Assembly (NCBI RefSeq): GCF_002878395.1
Contig: NC_061118.1
Coordinates: forward strand, 132,177,769-132,241,768
DNA: 64,000 nucleotides
Reading direction: 5' to 3'
Source: Capsicum annuum
Lineage: Eukaryota; Streptophyta; Magnoliopsida; Solanales; Solanaceae
In this document: piece after piece, positions 23,010-34,460 of the stretch
How the letters are laid out: each line of letters opens with the position of its first letter
Numbering within the stretch: the stretch's first letter is position 1
Program-made: the position numbers and the translations under genes
Notes under the pieces: generated by a model
Told to the model about the DNA's origin: nothing
Seen by the model: the letters and a program-made list of their open reading frames with translations, nothing else
Databases searched by the model: none

Positions 23010-23807
23010 CTAAACTTTCTCTATAGCTTCAAACACCATATATATCCCAATCAAAGTGGACTCACCTACTTCGAACCAACCAACTGGTGATCTAAACCTA
23101 CGCCCATAAAGATCCTTAAACGGGGCCATCTGAATACTAGAATGGTAACTGTTATTGTAGGCAAACTCGATCAAAGGAAAGTGGTCATCCCAAATGTCTT
23201 TGAAGTCAAGAACATATGCCCTCAACATATCCTCTAAGGTCTAAATGGTCCTCTCTGCCTGACCATCTATCTACGAGTGAAAAGCTGAACTAAGATGAAC
23301 TTGGGTACCAAGACATTTTTGAAAGGCTTTCCAAAACTGAGAGGTAAACTGAGTACCCCTATCTGAAATTATGGACAAGGGAACTTTGTGTAATCTAACC
23401 AACTCTCTGATATACAGATTAGCATAATCTTCAACTATGTAGGACGTTTGAACTAGTAAAACATGGGTTGATTTGGTCAATCTGTCTATAATAACCCAAA
23501 TAAAATCATGTTGCCGACGCGAATGGGGTAATCCTGTGACAAAGTTCATGTTTACCTCTTCCCACTTCCAAATGGGAATACCAAACTCCTGCAATATGCC
23601 ACCAGGTCTTTGGTGCTCTACCTTAACCTGATGACAAGTTGCACACTTGGCCATAAATTCTGTGATATTTTTCTTCATACCACTCCACCAATAGACTTTC
23701 CGCAAGTCGCGGTACATCTTGGTGTCTCCTGGGTGAATAGAGTAACGCGCACCAGGCACTTCTACCATAATTTGCTGCCTCAAATCATCAACACATAGCA
23801 CACACAA
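23010..23807 (-). pseudogene. Element B integrase zinc finger and catalytic core
   Basis: Two frames cover it. 23807-23271 has the HHCC finger (YSIHPGDTKMYRDLRKVYWW, CATCHQVKVEHQRPGG), then WKWEEVNMNFVTGLPHSRRQHDFIWVIIDRLTKS, where the first catalytic Asp is Asn (codon 23544-23546). The second Asp is kept in LSIISDRGTQFTSQFWKAFQ. After a stop, DGQAERTI.TLEDMLR near 23245-23215 keeps the catalytic Glu. 23228-23010 carries MLRAYVLDFKDIWDDHFPLIEFAYNNSYHSSI and GRRFRSPVGWFEVGE. Well preserved but inactive by the Asp change and stops. Confidence 0.9.
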
Positions 23808-23813
23808 TCTACT

Positions 23814-24480
23814 CTAGTATATCAACACACCATCTCCCCCTTGGGAGAAATCCTCTACCTTTTGGTCTTTAACTAACCCCTTTAGTTTGACAAAAGTAAA
23901 GTCCTTATCTTGCTTCTCTTTCATTATAGAAACTATAGAAGACTCTGAACTACTCTGAACCCAAATATTCCCCTCATCTGAGTCAACCAACCTCATACCT
24001 AATCTAGCTAACCAGTGAACTTCTCGAACTAATTCTCTCTTATTGTTCTCTATATGAGCAACACTGCCCATAGACAGTCTACTAAGGGCGTCTGCCATTA
24101 CATTGGCCTTGTCCGAATGATATAATACACTCGTGTTATAATACTTCAATAATTCTAACCACCTTATCTGACGAAGATTTTACTCCTTCTGAGTAAATAC
24201 ATATTGTAAGATTTTGTGGTCCATAAACACATCGACAAGCACCCTATAAAGATAGTGCCTCCAGGTTTTCAATGCAAATACAATGGCAGCTAGCTAAAGG
24301 TCATGGGTAGGGTAGTTATTTTTATGAGGCTTAAGCTGTCTAGATACGTAGGCTATCAAAACAAAACTCAGACCAATAATAGAGGCATCACAATAGACAA
24401 TGAATCCATCCGTTCCATCAGGTAGCACTAAAACTGGGGCTGAAGTAAGTCGAGCCGTTAACTCCTAAAAACTCTTCTCA
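23814..24480 (-). pseudogene. Element B RNase H and connection remnant
   Basis: Reads FIVYCDASIIGL near 24400, then SRQLKPHKNNYPTHDL and FALKTWRHYLYRVLVDVFMDHKILQYVF. This is followed by LLKYYNTSVLYHSDKANVMADALSRLSMGSVAHIE (24149 onward) and the tether region to integrase ending VEDFSQGGDGVLIY. Catalytic-type Asp residues are partly visible. Stops replace Gln codons in places. Confidence 0.85.
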
Positions 24481-25330
24481 CAGGAATCCGATCACTAAAA
24501 CTTAACTTTCTTTTAGGTCAATCTAGTCATAGGGGATGCAATAGATGAAAAACCTTCAACAAAACATCTGTAATAGCCAGCTAAACCCAAGAAACTTCTG
24601 ATATCTGATTAAGAGAATGGCCTAGGCCAGTTTATTACTGCTTTCATCTTTTTGGGATCAACTCAAATACCATCATTGGAAATAATATAACCAAGGAAAG
24701 CTACTAATCTTAGCAAAAATTCACACTTGTTAAATTTGGCGAACAACTGATGATACCTAAGAGTGTGTAACACAATTCTAAGATGGTCAGCGTGATCATC
24801 CTCACTACAAGAATAGACAAGATTATCATTGATAAATACAATGACAAACATGTCTAGATACTATTTGAACACTCAGTTCATCAAGTCCATAAAGGTTGTT
24901 GGGGTATTTGTCAGCCCGAAAGACATGACTACAAACTCAAAATGACCATAACGGTTCTGAAGGCTGTCTTTAGAATATCACATTCCCTTACTCTAAGCTT
25001 ATGATAGCCAAATCTAAGGTCTATCTTGGAAAAGTAACTTGCACCTTGGAGTTGGTCAAATAAGTCATCAATCCTAGGAAGAGGATATTTGTTTTTGATT
25101 GTGACTTTATTCAGCTAACGATAGTCAATGCACATTCGTAAAGAACCATTTTTCTTTCTTGCGAATAGGATAGGAGCACCACACAGAGAAACACTGGGCC
25201 TTATGAAGCCTTTATCTAAGAGGTCTTTAAGCTATTTTTTTAACTCCTTAAGCTCAGTTGGAGCCATACAATATGGAGGAATAGAGATGGGCTGAGTATC
25301 TAGAAGAAGGTCAATACCAAATTCTATTTC
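24481..25330 (-). pseudogene. Element B reverse transcriptase remnant
   Basis: Palm and finger motifs run from about 25330 down to 24481. The catalytic box is FIND in place of FIDD (24825-24836; Asp to Asn), inside [58 protein letters not shown] follows at about 24675. Upstream, frames broken by stops match the palm sequence '[15 protein letters not shown]' and the N-terminal RMCIDYR-type region (about 25050-25160). Order and length are normal for a chromovirus RT. Confidence 0.85.
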
Positions 25331-25559
25331 CCTGTCGGGGAGGTACCCCTGGCAAATCTTTGGTAAAAACTTCAGAAAACTCATTAACTATGCGGACTGA
25401 CTAAACTGTTGGAGCCTCAGACTTAGTGTCTTTGACTTGAACTAGTTGATAGATACACCCTGTTGACATCAACTTTCTGACCTTAATATAAGATATGAAA
25501 TGACTCTTCGAAGACACGGAATTACCTTCCCACTCAAAGACTGGTTCATCTGGAAACTG

Positions 25560-25923
25560 AAACTTCACTACTCGAATGTGACAATCTATAGATGCATAAT
25601 AGGAATAGAGTCAATCCATACCAAGAATAAAGTCAAATTCGGTCATATCTAACTCTATTAAGTCTACTAACACTATCAAATTCTGTAGATCTGTTTGGCA
25701 ACACTTGACTCACCCAGTGGATAGAAACTAAAAAGGGCTTAGGAAGCTTTTCAGGACCTACTTTAAAATTTACTGCAACTAGTAAGGTCACATAAGAGAA
25801 ATTTGACCCGGGGTCTAACAACACATAAATATCAAGATGAAAAATATGAAGCATACCAGTAACAATATCTGGTGAACTCTCCTTCTCCCGATAGGATGGT
25901 AACGCATAAAATTGATCTGGCAC
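25560..25923 (-). pseudogene. Element B aspartic protease remnant
   Basis: SPDIVTGMLHIFHLDIYVLLDPGSNFSYVTLLVAVNFKVGPEKLPKPFLVSIHW has the DPGS active-site motif (about 25815-25805). Past a frameshift the frame continues toward an MDWL-like motif near 25610. It is close in sequence to element C's protease, so B and C belong to related lineages. Confidence 0.85.
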
Positions 25924-26003
25924 TGACCATCACCGGTACTGGATGACGTGCCTTTAGGAAGGACTGGGCAACCTAGAGGCACTGGTGGGCTAGTAGCCTG
26001 AGT

Positions 26004-26190
26004 CTAGGGACAAACATCCTTGTTTCCTTTCTTAGCATGCGGACACTCTTTGATTCCATGACTCAACTTAACACAACCATAACAACCTTTTTGTCCCAAC
26101 AAGTACTCACTAAGATGATTCTTACCACACTTAGCACATGAAGGATAACTAGGTTTTCCACTTACACTATTCTGAGATCTGGACATAGAA
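26004..26190 (-). pseudogene. Element B gag zinc-knuckle region
   Basis: SYPSCAKCGKNHLSEYLLGQKGCYGCVKLSHGIKECPHAKKGNK: a tandem knuckle arrangement with an upstream CAKCGKNH..E and a canonical CYGCVKLSHGIKEC. It continues the gag polyprotein C-terminus. Confidence 0.88.
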
Positions 26191-26229
26191 GTCTTACCCC
26201 ACTGCTGTTGTCTAGCTCTGAGGCGAGAG

Positions 26230-27085
26230 TAATGGCTAAATATGGCACTGGCATAGATGAGTGACTCTAAAACTATAAATGATTTCCCCCTCCAAACTTT
26301 GTCTGGCCATATTCAAACTGCCCGACTTAGCCTTCTTATTTCCCCTCTCTCTCCTTTAACTTTTCTACCTCAATCTGTTGAGCATGAATCATTAACCTAG
26401 TAAGATCCATATCCCCAATAAGCATGGTAGTCCTATACTCCTTGACTACCAAACTAGATACTCCAATAATGAACTTAATCATACTCTACCTAGGATCAGC
26501 CATCGTATTAGGGGCAGACTTAGATAACTAGGTAAACTTAAGGTGATACTGTTTCACTATCATCGAGCCCTGCCTCAGGTTCACAAAATCCCCTACCTTG
26601 TCTTCTCTCACTTCACATAGAAATAACCCATCTAAAAATACATCCTAAAATACCTGCCAACTCATAGAAGCTACATTCTCACCTCTACTATTCTTCTACA
26701 TAACCATCCAATTATACGCCACATCTTTTAGCCTATAGGATACTAACTCTACACTCTCCTCTTCAGTAATATAAATAATTTAGGTGATCTTTCTCACCTT
26801 ATCTAAGTAAATTTGTGGGTCCTCCCTTGCTTTAAACCCAAAGAACTCAGATGGATTTATTCTCAAGAAGTCATGAATTCTGGCTGCTGCTAAATCACTA
26901 TTCTACTAAAGTAGGACTGCCACCTAATGGTTTCCATGAACATTAGAAGTCACAGCCTGGACTAACGCCTGAAAGGCAGCTCAAAATTCAGCATGGGATA
27001 CATTCTCATTCAGAGGGTCAGCAGGCTAGGCTGGCTGGTTATCATTTCTGCGTGCATTAGCTTGGCGAAGAGGCATATTCAACTG
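26230..27085 (-). pseudogene. Element B gag core remnant
   Basis: Starts near 27080 (MPLRQANARRND). Then IHDFLRINPSEFFGFKAREDPQIYLDKVRKI at about 26890-26790, SYRLKDVAYNW at about 26750-26715, LRQGSMIVKQYHLKFT near 26580-26530, and LMIHAQQIEVEKLKERERGNKKA near 26400-26330. Many Gln, Arg and Trp codons have become stops. Domain order is that of gag in Tekay/Del-like elements. Confidence 0.82.
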
Positions 27086-27269
27086 TCATATAAGAGCATG
27101 AGTTACAAGCAGATAGAGACACTGTAAACATGATAGATCATGAAAGAAAGAGATGATTTTCTAAAATGTCCCATAGCCTTTTGGTCATTAATGTGGTGCA
27201 CTTCAGACCCATGATCAAGACTCTACATAATGTAGCTTGTCTAACTCCCTAGGACTCTTATAACCTTAG

Positions 27270-27281
27270 GCTCTGATACCA
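27270..27281 (-). other. Primer-binding site of element B
   Basis: The minus strand reads TGGTATCAGAGC, four bases inside the right LTR. Initiator-Met tRNA type, as in elements C and F. Confidence 0.92.
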
Positions 27282-28179
27282 AGTTTGTAACGTCTTGAAA
27301 TTGGGTCTCGAGATATCACATAGTGCTCAAGACTACAGTAGCCTTAAGCTAACACTATAAGCCTTCTACTAAATCTGAAACTCATAATAGAGAAATATAG
27401 ATATATAATCAAAGCTAAAAGATGGAAGTCTATCTGATCTAAGCTAAAATTATCTGAACATAATATCTAAAAATACTTGACTTAGAATTCTAGACAATCA
27501 ATACTGGAAATCTGAATCATAACTAGAAGTCTGATAAGCCTCTACTACTAACAACTAGAGAGCCACTGGGACAAACCCCCAGCTGACTCGAATTGACTAA
27601 AAATACTGAATCAATAACTTAATAAGCTGAAAAACTGAATAACTGGGTCCCCAAACTATAAGGACTCACCAACTGTCTGGATGTAAATAGAGATGCTCAA
27701 AATTACTCACGCTACTGAAACTAAACACCTGAACCTACATTATTAAACAATGTAGCATATAGACATATATGTGGATCAGTACTTCTGGAATGTACTGAGC
27801 ATGTAGGGGTGAATGCATAAGTAAAACAATAACCCAACGGTAATATAAACTTGTAAAGAATGTATTCTAAATGTAGATGACTTACATTAGCTTGAATAAC
27901 TTTAAACTTAGAATCATAATCATGAGTAGTAAGGTATCCTGTATAAATCTTATGAGTCATAACATTTAGTTTCTAAAAGTTGTACTTGTATTTTATCTTT
28001 AAATCATTTTTCCTAAATGTAAAAAAGACTCGCTTTTATATCTGTAAACTGAAAGCTGAAATCTCATAGCTAATGTCTTATGTAAAGTAATATCTGAATA
28101 AAGCTATGAGCCTTTACACTTAGTTTCTAAAAGCTTTTCTATTAGGATTACTTTTTTTTGTGGAGAGGTTATTCTAACT

Positions 28180-28277
28180 GACATACACTATGTGAGCTAT
28201 CATAGTGTCCAATGTCTAGTTCCCTTATAGGAAAACTTCACATTGGGGAGAGGTGTCATACTCTTACCAAGGAGTAT
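28180..28277 (-). other. Stem-loop cluster in element B 5' LTR
   Basis: Counterpart of 11489-11591. Here the second stem is CCAATGT (28209) / ACATTGG (28240), two compensated base-pair changes relative to CCAACAT/ATGTTGG. ACACTAT/ATAGTGT and ATACTC/GAGTAT are kept. Confidence 0.6.
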
Positions 28278-29227
28278 AACCTAAGCTAAATGATCACATC
28301 TGCAACTGTTATCCATATAGAAATGGGAATAATCTGATAATATGAGCCTTTGTTGGCTCATAGTTCTGGGGCATGTGAACATACCCAACTCGGTGCTAAA
28401 TACTACTCCCTTTAATTTGTATGCTCATTCTATAGGAAATCCACTTTAAAACTAGTATAAGGGTTTATAATAAAAAACAATTGTGTATCTGTTTAATTTA
28501 TACTATACTTGAAACTATAAAGTGGATTCCATATCTAAGATAAGATCAAAAGATCAAATCTAGATCAAAATCTGGAAATAAACTAATCATAGGGTGCGAA
28601 AAGAACAATCATTCTTGAAATATCAATATTCAAACTAGGGCTTAGTAACCCATGCATCAAATTCATGTCAAATCATCATAAAGTTCTTTCTTGATAATGA
28701 AAGCCTTGAAATTCAATCCTAAATCTATAAAATAAAGTCACACGTATAAATATACAAAAGTAGACACATAATTCAACATCTAAATCACTTGTGACATCAT
28801 AATCTTCAAATAGTGATAAGTGGGTATAAATCCTAAATTGAAATTCATATAATTTCATGTAAAATTCAACTTTAAAACTAATTTTGGGTACAAGGATGAA
28901 AGGATTAGCCTTATTCATAACCCCACATTCCTTAATTAATGAATAGATGAAGAATCTTGAACTTTGAGTTCCTATTTGTACTCTTGAAAATTGTTTCTTA
29001 AAGATCTTAAATTGGGAATCTTGAATTTTTGGTTATCTTGGAAAAAGAATGGTGGAATTTAGATTTTTTGAGGTTTAAAATTTGGAGTTCTAGGGTTTCT
29101 TGGAGAGAAATTTTGGTGAAAGTGGGCGTATAATGCTTATAATAGGTTTAATCTAGTATTTTTCATGATTTAAGGGCTTGGGAAATGACTAGAGGTTGAC
29201 CTTTGGAAAATTAAGTTCGCAACTGGA

Positions 29228-29540
29228 AATCCCAGCGGTGATATCATAGTGGCCCACTGGAAAAGGGACGAGTGCTACTTTGCACTATGGCGTGATGCGG
29301 CATTATCGTATTGCATCACTAGAAAAAGGACAAGTGCCATTTTACACTCCAACGCGATGTGGGGCCTGTTCCATCGCAATTTCTGGCATGACACTGGCCA
29401 ATCGCGGTGAGCTATTGGAAAAGGAACGAACGGGATTTTTGGCTTCACCGTGATGTGGCATAATTGAGATGCTTCATTGGAAAATGGACAATTGTGAATC
29501 TGCATTTCACCGTGATGCTGTGCTATCACGGTGAACTATT
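29228..29540 (-). promoter_or_regulatory. GC-rich tandem block in element B 5' LTR
   Basis: Same roughly 60-base repeated words as 21770-22090 (CACCGTGATGC.GTG...CTATCACGGTG). It is followed on the minus strand by a TATA-like CATTATACGCC near 29130. Confidence 0.5.
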
Positions 29541-29751
29541 GTTTTTTACTAAAAGTGCCATAACTTCTCACTCGAGTATCGAATTTAGGCAAAATTGGTA
29601 TCATTGGAAAGCCGACTCAATTATCTACACATTTGTGGGTCTAGAGCTAGAAAATTCTACACGTATCAAGAGTTATTCATTTTTTAAAATTTGAACCTTG
29701 ACACACTAGGAGCTAAACAGAACTAAGAAAAGTACGAGGTATTACACTATC

Positions 29752-30590
29752 TCTTAAGAAATTCTAGAATGCAGGCAAGTTCCTAACATTTACAACTGTT
29801 AAGAAAGTAATCAATTCAAAAGAAATATCAATACCAGCAAGCACACCAATCTAGAATGACTTCATACTTAACCCATTTTATTAATTCATTATGGTTCCAA
29901 CAACCCTAATTATGTGATTTTAGCCACTCATGATTGCGATCATACAAGAAGAATTCATAGATGGAAGCATACTTGTACACTTGTAAGAATAAGATAAAAA
30001 GTTGTAATCTCAAATTGATTAAAAATCCCAAAAACTAATGTCAATGATTCCAAGATCAATAATATGTCTAAGAACCCTAAAATAATGTAAAAGTGTGTAA
30101 ACAATCATACTACAAAATGGAGTATTTATAGATACAAAACGAATCTTATATTAAATAGTGTAGGAGAATTAGGTCAGCAATATTCTATGATTTATTGACT
30201 AAAGTAGTAAACAAGACCCACAGTCATGTCTCTCTCATGGAAATCAAACTCTGTATCAATCTTTAGTACTTTATTCACAACTGTCACTCAAGAGTCGTGA
30301 GTTGGAGCCACGGATCGTAGATCAATCCATGGAATTAAACTTTTATCCAGCTTTAAAACTCTACTCAAGAATCCCATTCATAAGTTAAGGGGATAATTTA
30401 TGGGTCATGTACCACGCTCGTGAGTACCTAACTTTTCCTCACTCAATATATTTTTATCCTTTTTCTCAGTTTTTTCTCATAAACTTATTTTCCTGCACAA
30501 TTATCCCAAAAACACATATATCCAATAAAAATACCAAAGTCTTGTATAATTTCCTTATTTTAAGTATCAAAAGTGCCATGAAACCATGGC
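29752..30590 (-). mobile_element. Element A 5' LTR, distal part
   Basis: AT-rich, non-coding. It is contiguous with 10081-10588 once element B is removed. Its outer end is not defined: sequence turns into element D protease at about 30590, so either the LTR or D is truncated at the junction. Confidence 0.55.
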
Positions 30591-30824
30591 ACATCAGCTA
30601 CTCACATATGTGATTTTTTAGTACTGGATCAGATATATAGATTATATTTGGTTGCTATTTGAGAGTATGATACACAGGTTGATTTTATTATGTTAGATAT
30701 AGTAGATTTCAATATGATTCTAGGCATGGTTTGGTTATCCCCCTATCATACAATCTTGGATTATTTTGCCAAGACCATTACCTTAGCCATGCCTAAAATA
30801 CCCTTGGTTCTATTATCGGTATAT
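30590..30824 (+). pseudogene. Element D protease C-terminal fragment
   Basis: Reads DFLVLDQIYRLYL, then [44 protein letters not shown]. The VDF..ILGMDWL motif that closes chromovirus protease is clear, with the Asp of MDWL changed to Val. The active-site half is missing. It is joined directly to RT without the expected roughly 600-base linker and RT N-terminus. Confidence 0.8.
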
Positions 30825-31390
30825 TAATTGACCAGCTTAAAGGTGCAGCGGTGTTTCTAAAGGATGATTTGAGATTTGGTTACCACCAGTTGAGGATCAG
30901 GGCTGAGGACATCCCTAAAATAGCATTCAAGACTCATATGGCCATTACGAGTTTCTCGTGATATCTTTTGGGTTGACCAATACCCCAATAACTTTTATGA
31001 ACTTGATAAACTATATTTTTAGGCCTTATTTGGACTCCTTTGTGATCATTTTCATTGATGATGCTCTAGTATATTTGAGGAGTATGAAGGAGCACGAGCA
31101 GCATTTGAGGACAGTGCTCCACACTTTGATAGATCATCAGTTATATGCCAAATTCTCAAAGTGTGAGTTTTATCTTAAGTATGTAGGTTTCTTAGGGTAC
31201 ATGGTGTCCATAGCTGGTATTATGGTAGGTCCATGGAATATTAAAGCTATTTGTTATTAGGCTAGGCTTATGTCTCCTACTGAGGTTCATAGTTTTATTG
31301 GATTAGCCCCTTACCACAGGTTGTTCATCAAGAGATTTGCTACCATTATAGTCCTTATTACTAGAATGACTAGAAAAGAGGTTCTATTCC
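30825..31390 (+). pseudogene. Element D reverse transcriptase remnant, N-terminus deleted
   Basis: Starts at [55 protein letters not shown], then the intact catalytic box [54 protein letters not shown] (30958-31260) and MSPTEVHSFIGLAPYHRLFIKRFA follow. The fingers region before DQLKGA is absent, so this RT is deleted as well as mutated. Confidence 0.88.
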
Positions 31391-31860
31391 AGTAGTCCAT
31401 GAGTTGTAAAGTGAGATTCTGAAGCTCAAATACTTGATTACTCCATCTTTTATCCTAAATCTTCTAGTTGAGGGCAAAGGATTCACCATCTATTATGATA
31501 CTTTTGGTGTTGGTTTGGGTTGTGTTCTGATGTAGTGAGGTTATATTACTACACATATATCAAGGCAGCTGAAGATGCACTAGTGCAACCACCATACTCA
31601 TGACTTAGAGTTGGTCGCAGTAGTTCTTACACTTAAGATTTAAAGGAAATTTTTGTATGTGTTCATTACAAGATCTTCACTAACCATCATAGTCTTTAGT
31701 ATATTATGACCCATGAGGTGCTTAATTCGAGAAAGCATAGATGGATTGAGCTACTAAATAACTATGATATCTCTATTCTATACCATCTGTCAAGGCAAAT
31801 ATGGTAGTAGATGCCTTGCATCAGAGGGTAGTGAATATATGTAACTGGTTCTTTATTTTA
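31391..31860 (+). pseudogene. Element D RNase H remnant
   Basis: Fragments in changing frames: FTIYYDTFGVGLGCVL near 31487-31535, ALTLKIWR near 31620-31650, and VKANMVVDALHQRVVNM near 31785-31840 (the ADALSR motif). Stops are frequent. Confidence 0.75.
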
Positions 31861-31989
31861 GTTTTAGAGCAGTTGTTGGCTTTGGACATCTAGTCCTTAG
31901 ATAACTTTATAGTTTGACCTGATATTTCTGATCCTAGGAGGATTCTTGCTAGTGTTGAGGCTAGATCTACCTTTTTAGAGCAAATTCAA

Positions 31990-33090
31990 CATCATCAGTT
32001 TAAGGATGACAGACTTTGTAGCATTTGAGATTAGGTGCTAAGAGGTGAGTTCAGGGGGGCTACCTTATATTCAAAGGGTATTTTGAGGTTTAACGATCGT
32101 ATTTGCATTTTAAGAGTTAGAGATTTGATTTAGTTGATTCTTTTAGAGGCTCATAGCTCTAGATAATCTATTTACCCTAGGACAATTAAGATGTATAATG
32201 ATTTGAAGCAGCATTATGGGTGGAGTGGTATCCAAAGAGATATAGCAGAGTTTGTGGCACAATGCCTGTGTTATCAGTAGGTAAAGGTTGAGCATTTGAG
32301 AACTAGTGGATTGCTACAGAGATTACCTATTCTCGAGTAGAAATAGGAGTGGGTCACTATTAATTTCATAGGTGGTTTACCTCTACTTCTCATAGTTTTG
32401 ATAGCATTTGGATCATCGTGGGTTGATTGACCAAATCTACCAATTTCATTCCTATTCAGACTTTCTACAGTGCTGAGAGGTTGTCCAATATTTATATTCA
32501 AGAGGTAGTTCTCCTTCATGGGGTGCCCATGTTTATTATTTCAAACCAAGGTTCTCAGTTCTCTTCTAGCTTCCAAAAGATATTTCAGGAGGATCTAGAT
32601 ACTCAGGTTGACCTTAGCACTATTTTTTAACCCTAAAATAATAGGCAGCTAGAGTAGACTTTTTAGTTTTTGGAAAATATGCTTCGTGCTTTTGGTTTGG
32701 ATTCCAGATATTAGTAGATAAGTTTTTACCTTTAGCAGAGTGTGCTTATAATAACAGCTTTTATTCCAGTATCTAGATGGACCCATTTGAGGTATTGTAT
32801 AGAAGGCATTGTTGATCTCTAATTGGTTGGTTTGAGACCCCTGAGGTTAGGCCCTGTGTTATAGATTTTCTTCTTGAGTCATTATACTAAGTTTGGATGA
32901 TTTAGGATAAGCTACAAATAGGTATGAGTAAGCAAAAAGTTATGTTGATCGTAGACTCTGTGCATTGAGGTTTAAAGTTAGTGGTCGAGTCTTTCTGTGA
33001 GTTTTACCTATGAACGGTGTGATGAGGTTTGGAAGGAGAGGCAAGTTCAATCCTAGGGTATATTGGACCATTTGAGATCCTATGAATAGT
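31990..33090 (+). pseudogene. Element D integrase remnant
   Basis: Zinc finger: MYNDLKQHYGWSGIQRDIAEFVAQCLCYQ.VKVEHLR (about 32190-32300). In the core the first Asp is Asn (TINFIGGLP, codon 32362-32364) and the second Asp is Asn (ISNQGSQF, codon 32544-32546). LTKSTNFIPIQTFYSAERLSNIYIQEVVLLHGVP is well kept. The Gln/Glu region (about 32640) and the GPF/Y module (RFGRRGKFNPR.YIGPFEIL-like, 33025-33080) follow with frameshifts. Confidence 0.85.
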
Positions 33091-33099
33091 TGGGGAGGT

Positions 33100-33400
33100 A
33101 GCATATAAGTTAGCTTAGACTCCAGTGTTTTTAGCCATCTATCTAGTTTTTCATGTATCTATGTTGGGGTGCTAAATTCCAGATGAGTCTCATGTGCTTC
33201 GGTGAGACTCAGTTTAGTTGGAAGAAAGTTTGACCTTTATAAAGGAGCATGTGTCTATTTTGTCCAGAGATGTTAGATAGTTGCGCTCTAGAGATATTTC
33301 TATAGTTAATATATAATGGTAATACCATTTAGTCTAGAAGGCTACCTAGGAGATAGAGTGTGATATGTGGACCTATTATCCCAACTTGTTTGAACCTTCA
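33100..33400 (+). pseudogene. Element D chromodomain-like C-terminus
   Basis: PDESHVLR.DSV.LEESLTFIKEHVSILSRDVR.LRSRDISIVNI, ending ...YYPNLFEPSG. Same design as the end of element E's pol. Stops replace Trp and Gln codons. Confidence 0.8.
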
Positions 33401-33979
33401 GGTACAAACTTATCCTTTACTTTTGCGGACGAAATCCTTTTTTAATAATGGAAGTTGTAATGACCCTCTAGGTCATTTCCTCTATTTTTGTGTGTTTTCT
33501 CTATTTAGTGATTTTTTATAGCTGCCCCAAGTTATTATAACTTGCTGGGACTGACAGTTTAGTTATCGGGCAGTTCATTTAGCTTTTAGAGCCATTTTCC
33601 CATATTGGAGATTTTAAGGTTAAGGAATGGGTCTTGGGCCAAAACCTTAGGTAAAGAGCCCCAGATACCATTTCTAATAGTCTTATCAGTTCCAAAACAT
33701 CAGTTTTAGTCTAGGCGGACCCTTGGTCTAAATTTTGAGGCTTCTAGACTCATTTTGGGCTATTGGATGAAATTTGGCTAAAATGGCCCCTCAGGATGTA
33801 GGACCCACTTTTTATTGAAATAACCTCAGACGAAAATTTTGATGGCATCTTTGAGTCTGGAATATCAAATTTGGTAGGGTAGCAACGTTTGTTTGCTAGC
33901 ATGGGATTTTGAACTAATTTAAAGCACCCTATTGGAGTCCAACATTGAACATGGTTGGTGACAAGTTATCTGATGCAGC

Positions 33980-34060
33980 TGCTTAAGCGGCTAAGGGACC
34001 ACTTTAGCGGTATCCACTTTAAGTCCCTTCATTTTCCAGCTCTAAATCCAACTATAAAAT
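33980..34060 (+). promoter_or_regulatory. CTTTAGCGG words upstream of a TATA box, element D LTR
   Basis: GCTTAAGCGG and ACTTTAGCGG occur within 35 bases, 45-60 bases upstream of CTATAAAATCC. The same word is arrayed in element E's LTRs. Promoter function is inferred. Confidence 0.5.
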
Positions 34061-34455
34061 CCTCTATTAGAGACTACTATAAGCTCTGAATTCATGTGAC
34101 AATTAAATATTTGGGGTCAGGATTAACATGAGGGCATGTTGGTGGGCACGTGATCGTCGTTATCTTCTAAGTTTCATTTAACTTTTGGTGAAATTCTCTA
34201 AATTGATTCTTTAATTTTTGATGTTGATTAGGATAGATTTTGCTATTGTTTGAGCTCAAATTTAGCTAAATTTATATGGCAATTGATCCTCGACTTGCGT
34301 GGGGTGCTATGATGATTTCAATTTTGTGACTCCGTAAGCAGACCCCAAGTAGGATTTTTAGTTTGATTTTTGACCCAGAGCATTTATACGTAATATGAAT
34401 TTCCTCATCTCGATACAAAAATTGTGGTTTTTCTAGCGTGACGGTTCTTAGAGGC

Positions 34456-34460
34456 TTCTC
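34456..34460. repeat. Target-site duplication of element E (TTCTC)
   Basis: TTCTC left of E's 5' LTR and TTCTC at 53822-53826, right of its 3' LTR. Exact match. Confidence 0.85.

Larger units (their letters stand above)
10589..29746 (-). mobile_element. Element B: chromovirus-type Ty3/gypsy retrotransposon, interrupted by element C
   Basis: LTRs of about 2.47 kb start TGTAAC and end GTATTACA on the plus strand: left 10589-12414 plus 21647-22294, right 27286-29746. Between them on the minus strand are the PBS (27270-27281), gag, zinc knuckle, protease, RT, RNase H, integrase, chromodomain-like end and a polypurine tract (22300-22310). Long LTRs, a tRNA-iMet PBS and an extended integrase C-terminus suggest a Tekay/Del-like chromovirus; this lineage name is inference. 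It inserted into the 5' LTR of element A. By eye the first 108 bases of the two LTRs differ at about 15 positions, so it is old. Confidence 0.88.
27286..29746 (-). mobile_element. Element B 5' LTR (intact copy)
   Basis: Full-length LTR, TGTAACG... to ...GAGGTATTACA. It holds the stem-loop cluster (28180-28277), the GC-rich block (29228-29540), and the undisturbed site where element C inserted in the other LTR (29106-29123). Confidence 0.9.
3103..30590 (-). mobile_element. Element A: Athila/Tat-like Ty3/gypsy retrotransposon, interrupted
   Basis: Minus-strand order from right to left: 5' LTR (30590-29752 and 10588-10081), primer-binding site (10080-10058), gag, protease, RT, RNase H, integrase, spacer, transposon-associated ORF. 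The span includes element B with C inside it (10589-29746 plus one TSD copy), which are later insertions. No 3' LTR was found, so the element may extend left of the window. The outer end of its 5' LTR is fused to truncated element D at about 30590. The assignment to Athila/Tat rests on gag, protease and integrase motifs and on a PBS resembling that of Athila elements, not on a tree. Confidence 0.75.
33456..34460 (+). mobile_element. Element D 3' LTR, first segment
   Basis: Starts TGTAATGACCC after a weak purine stretch (AATGGAAG). It contains CTTAAGCGG and CTTTAGCGG words (33980-34016), then TATAAAAT at 34053-34060. It ends at TTCTC, where element E inserted. Confidence 0.8.
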
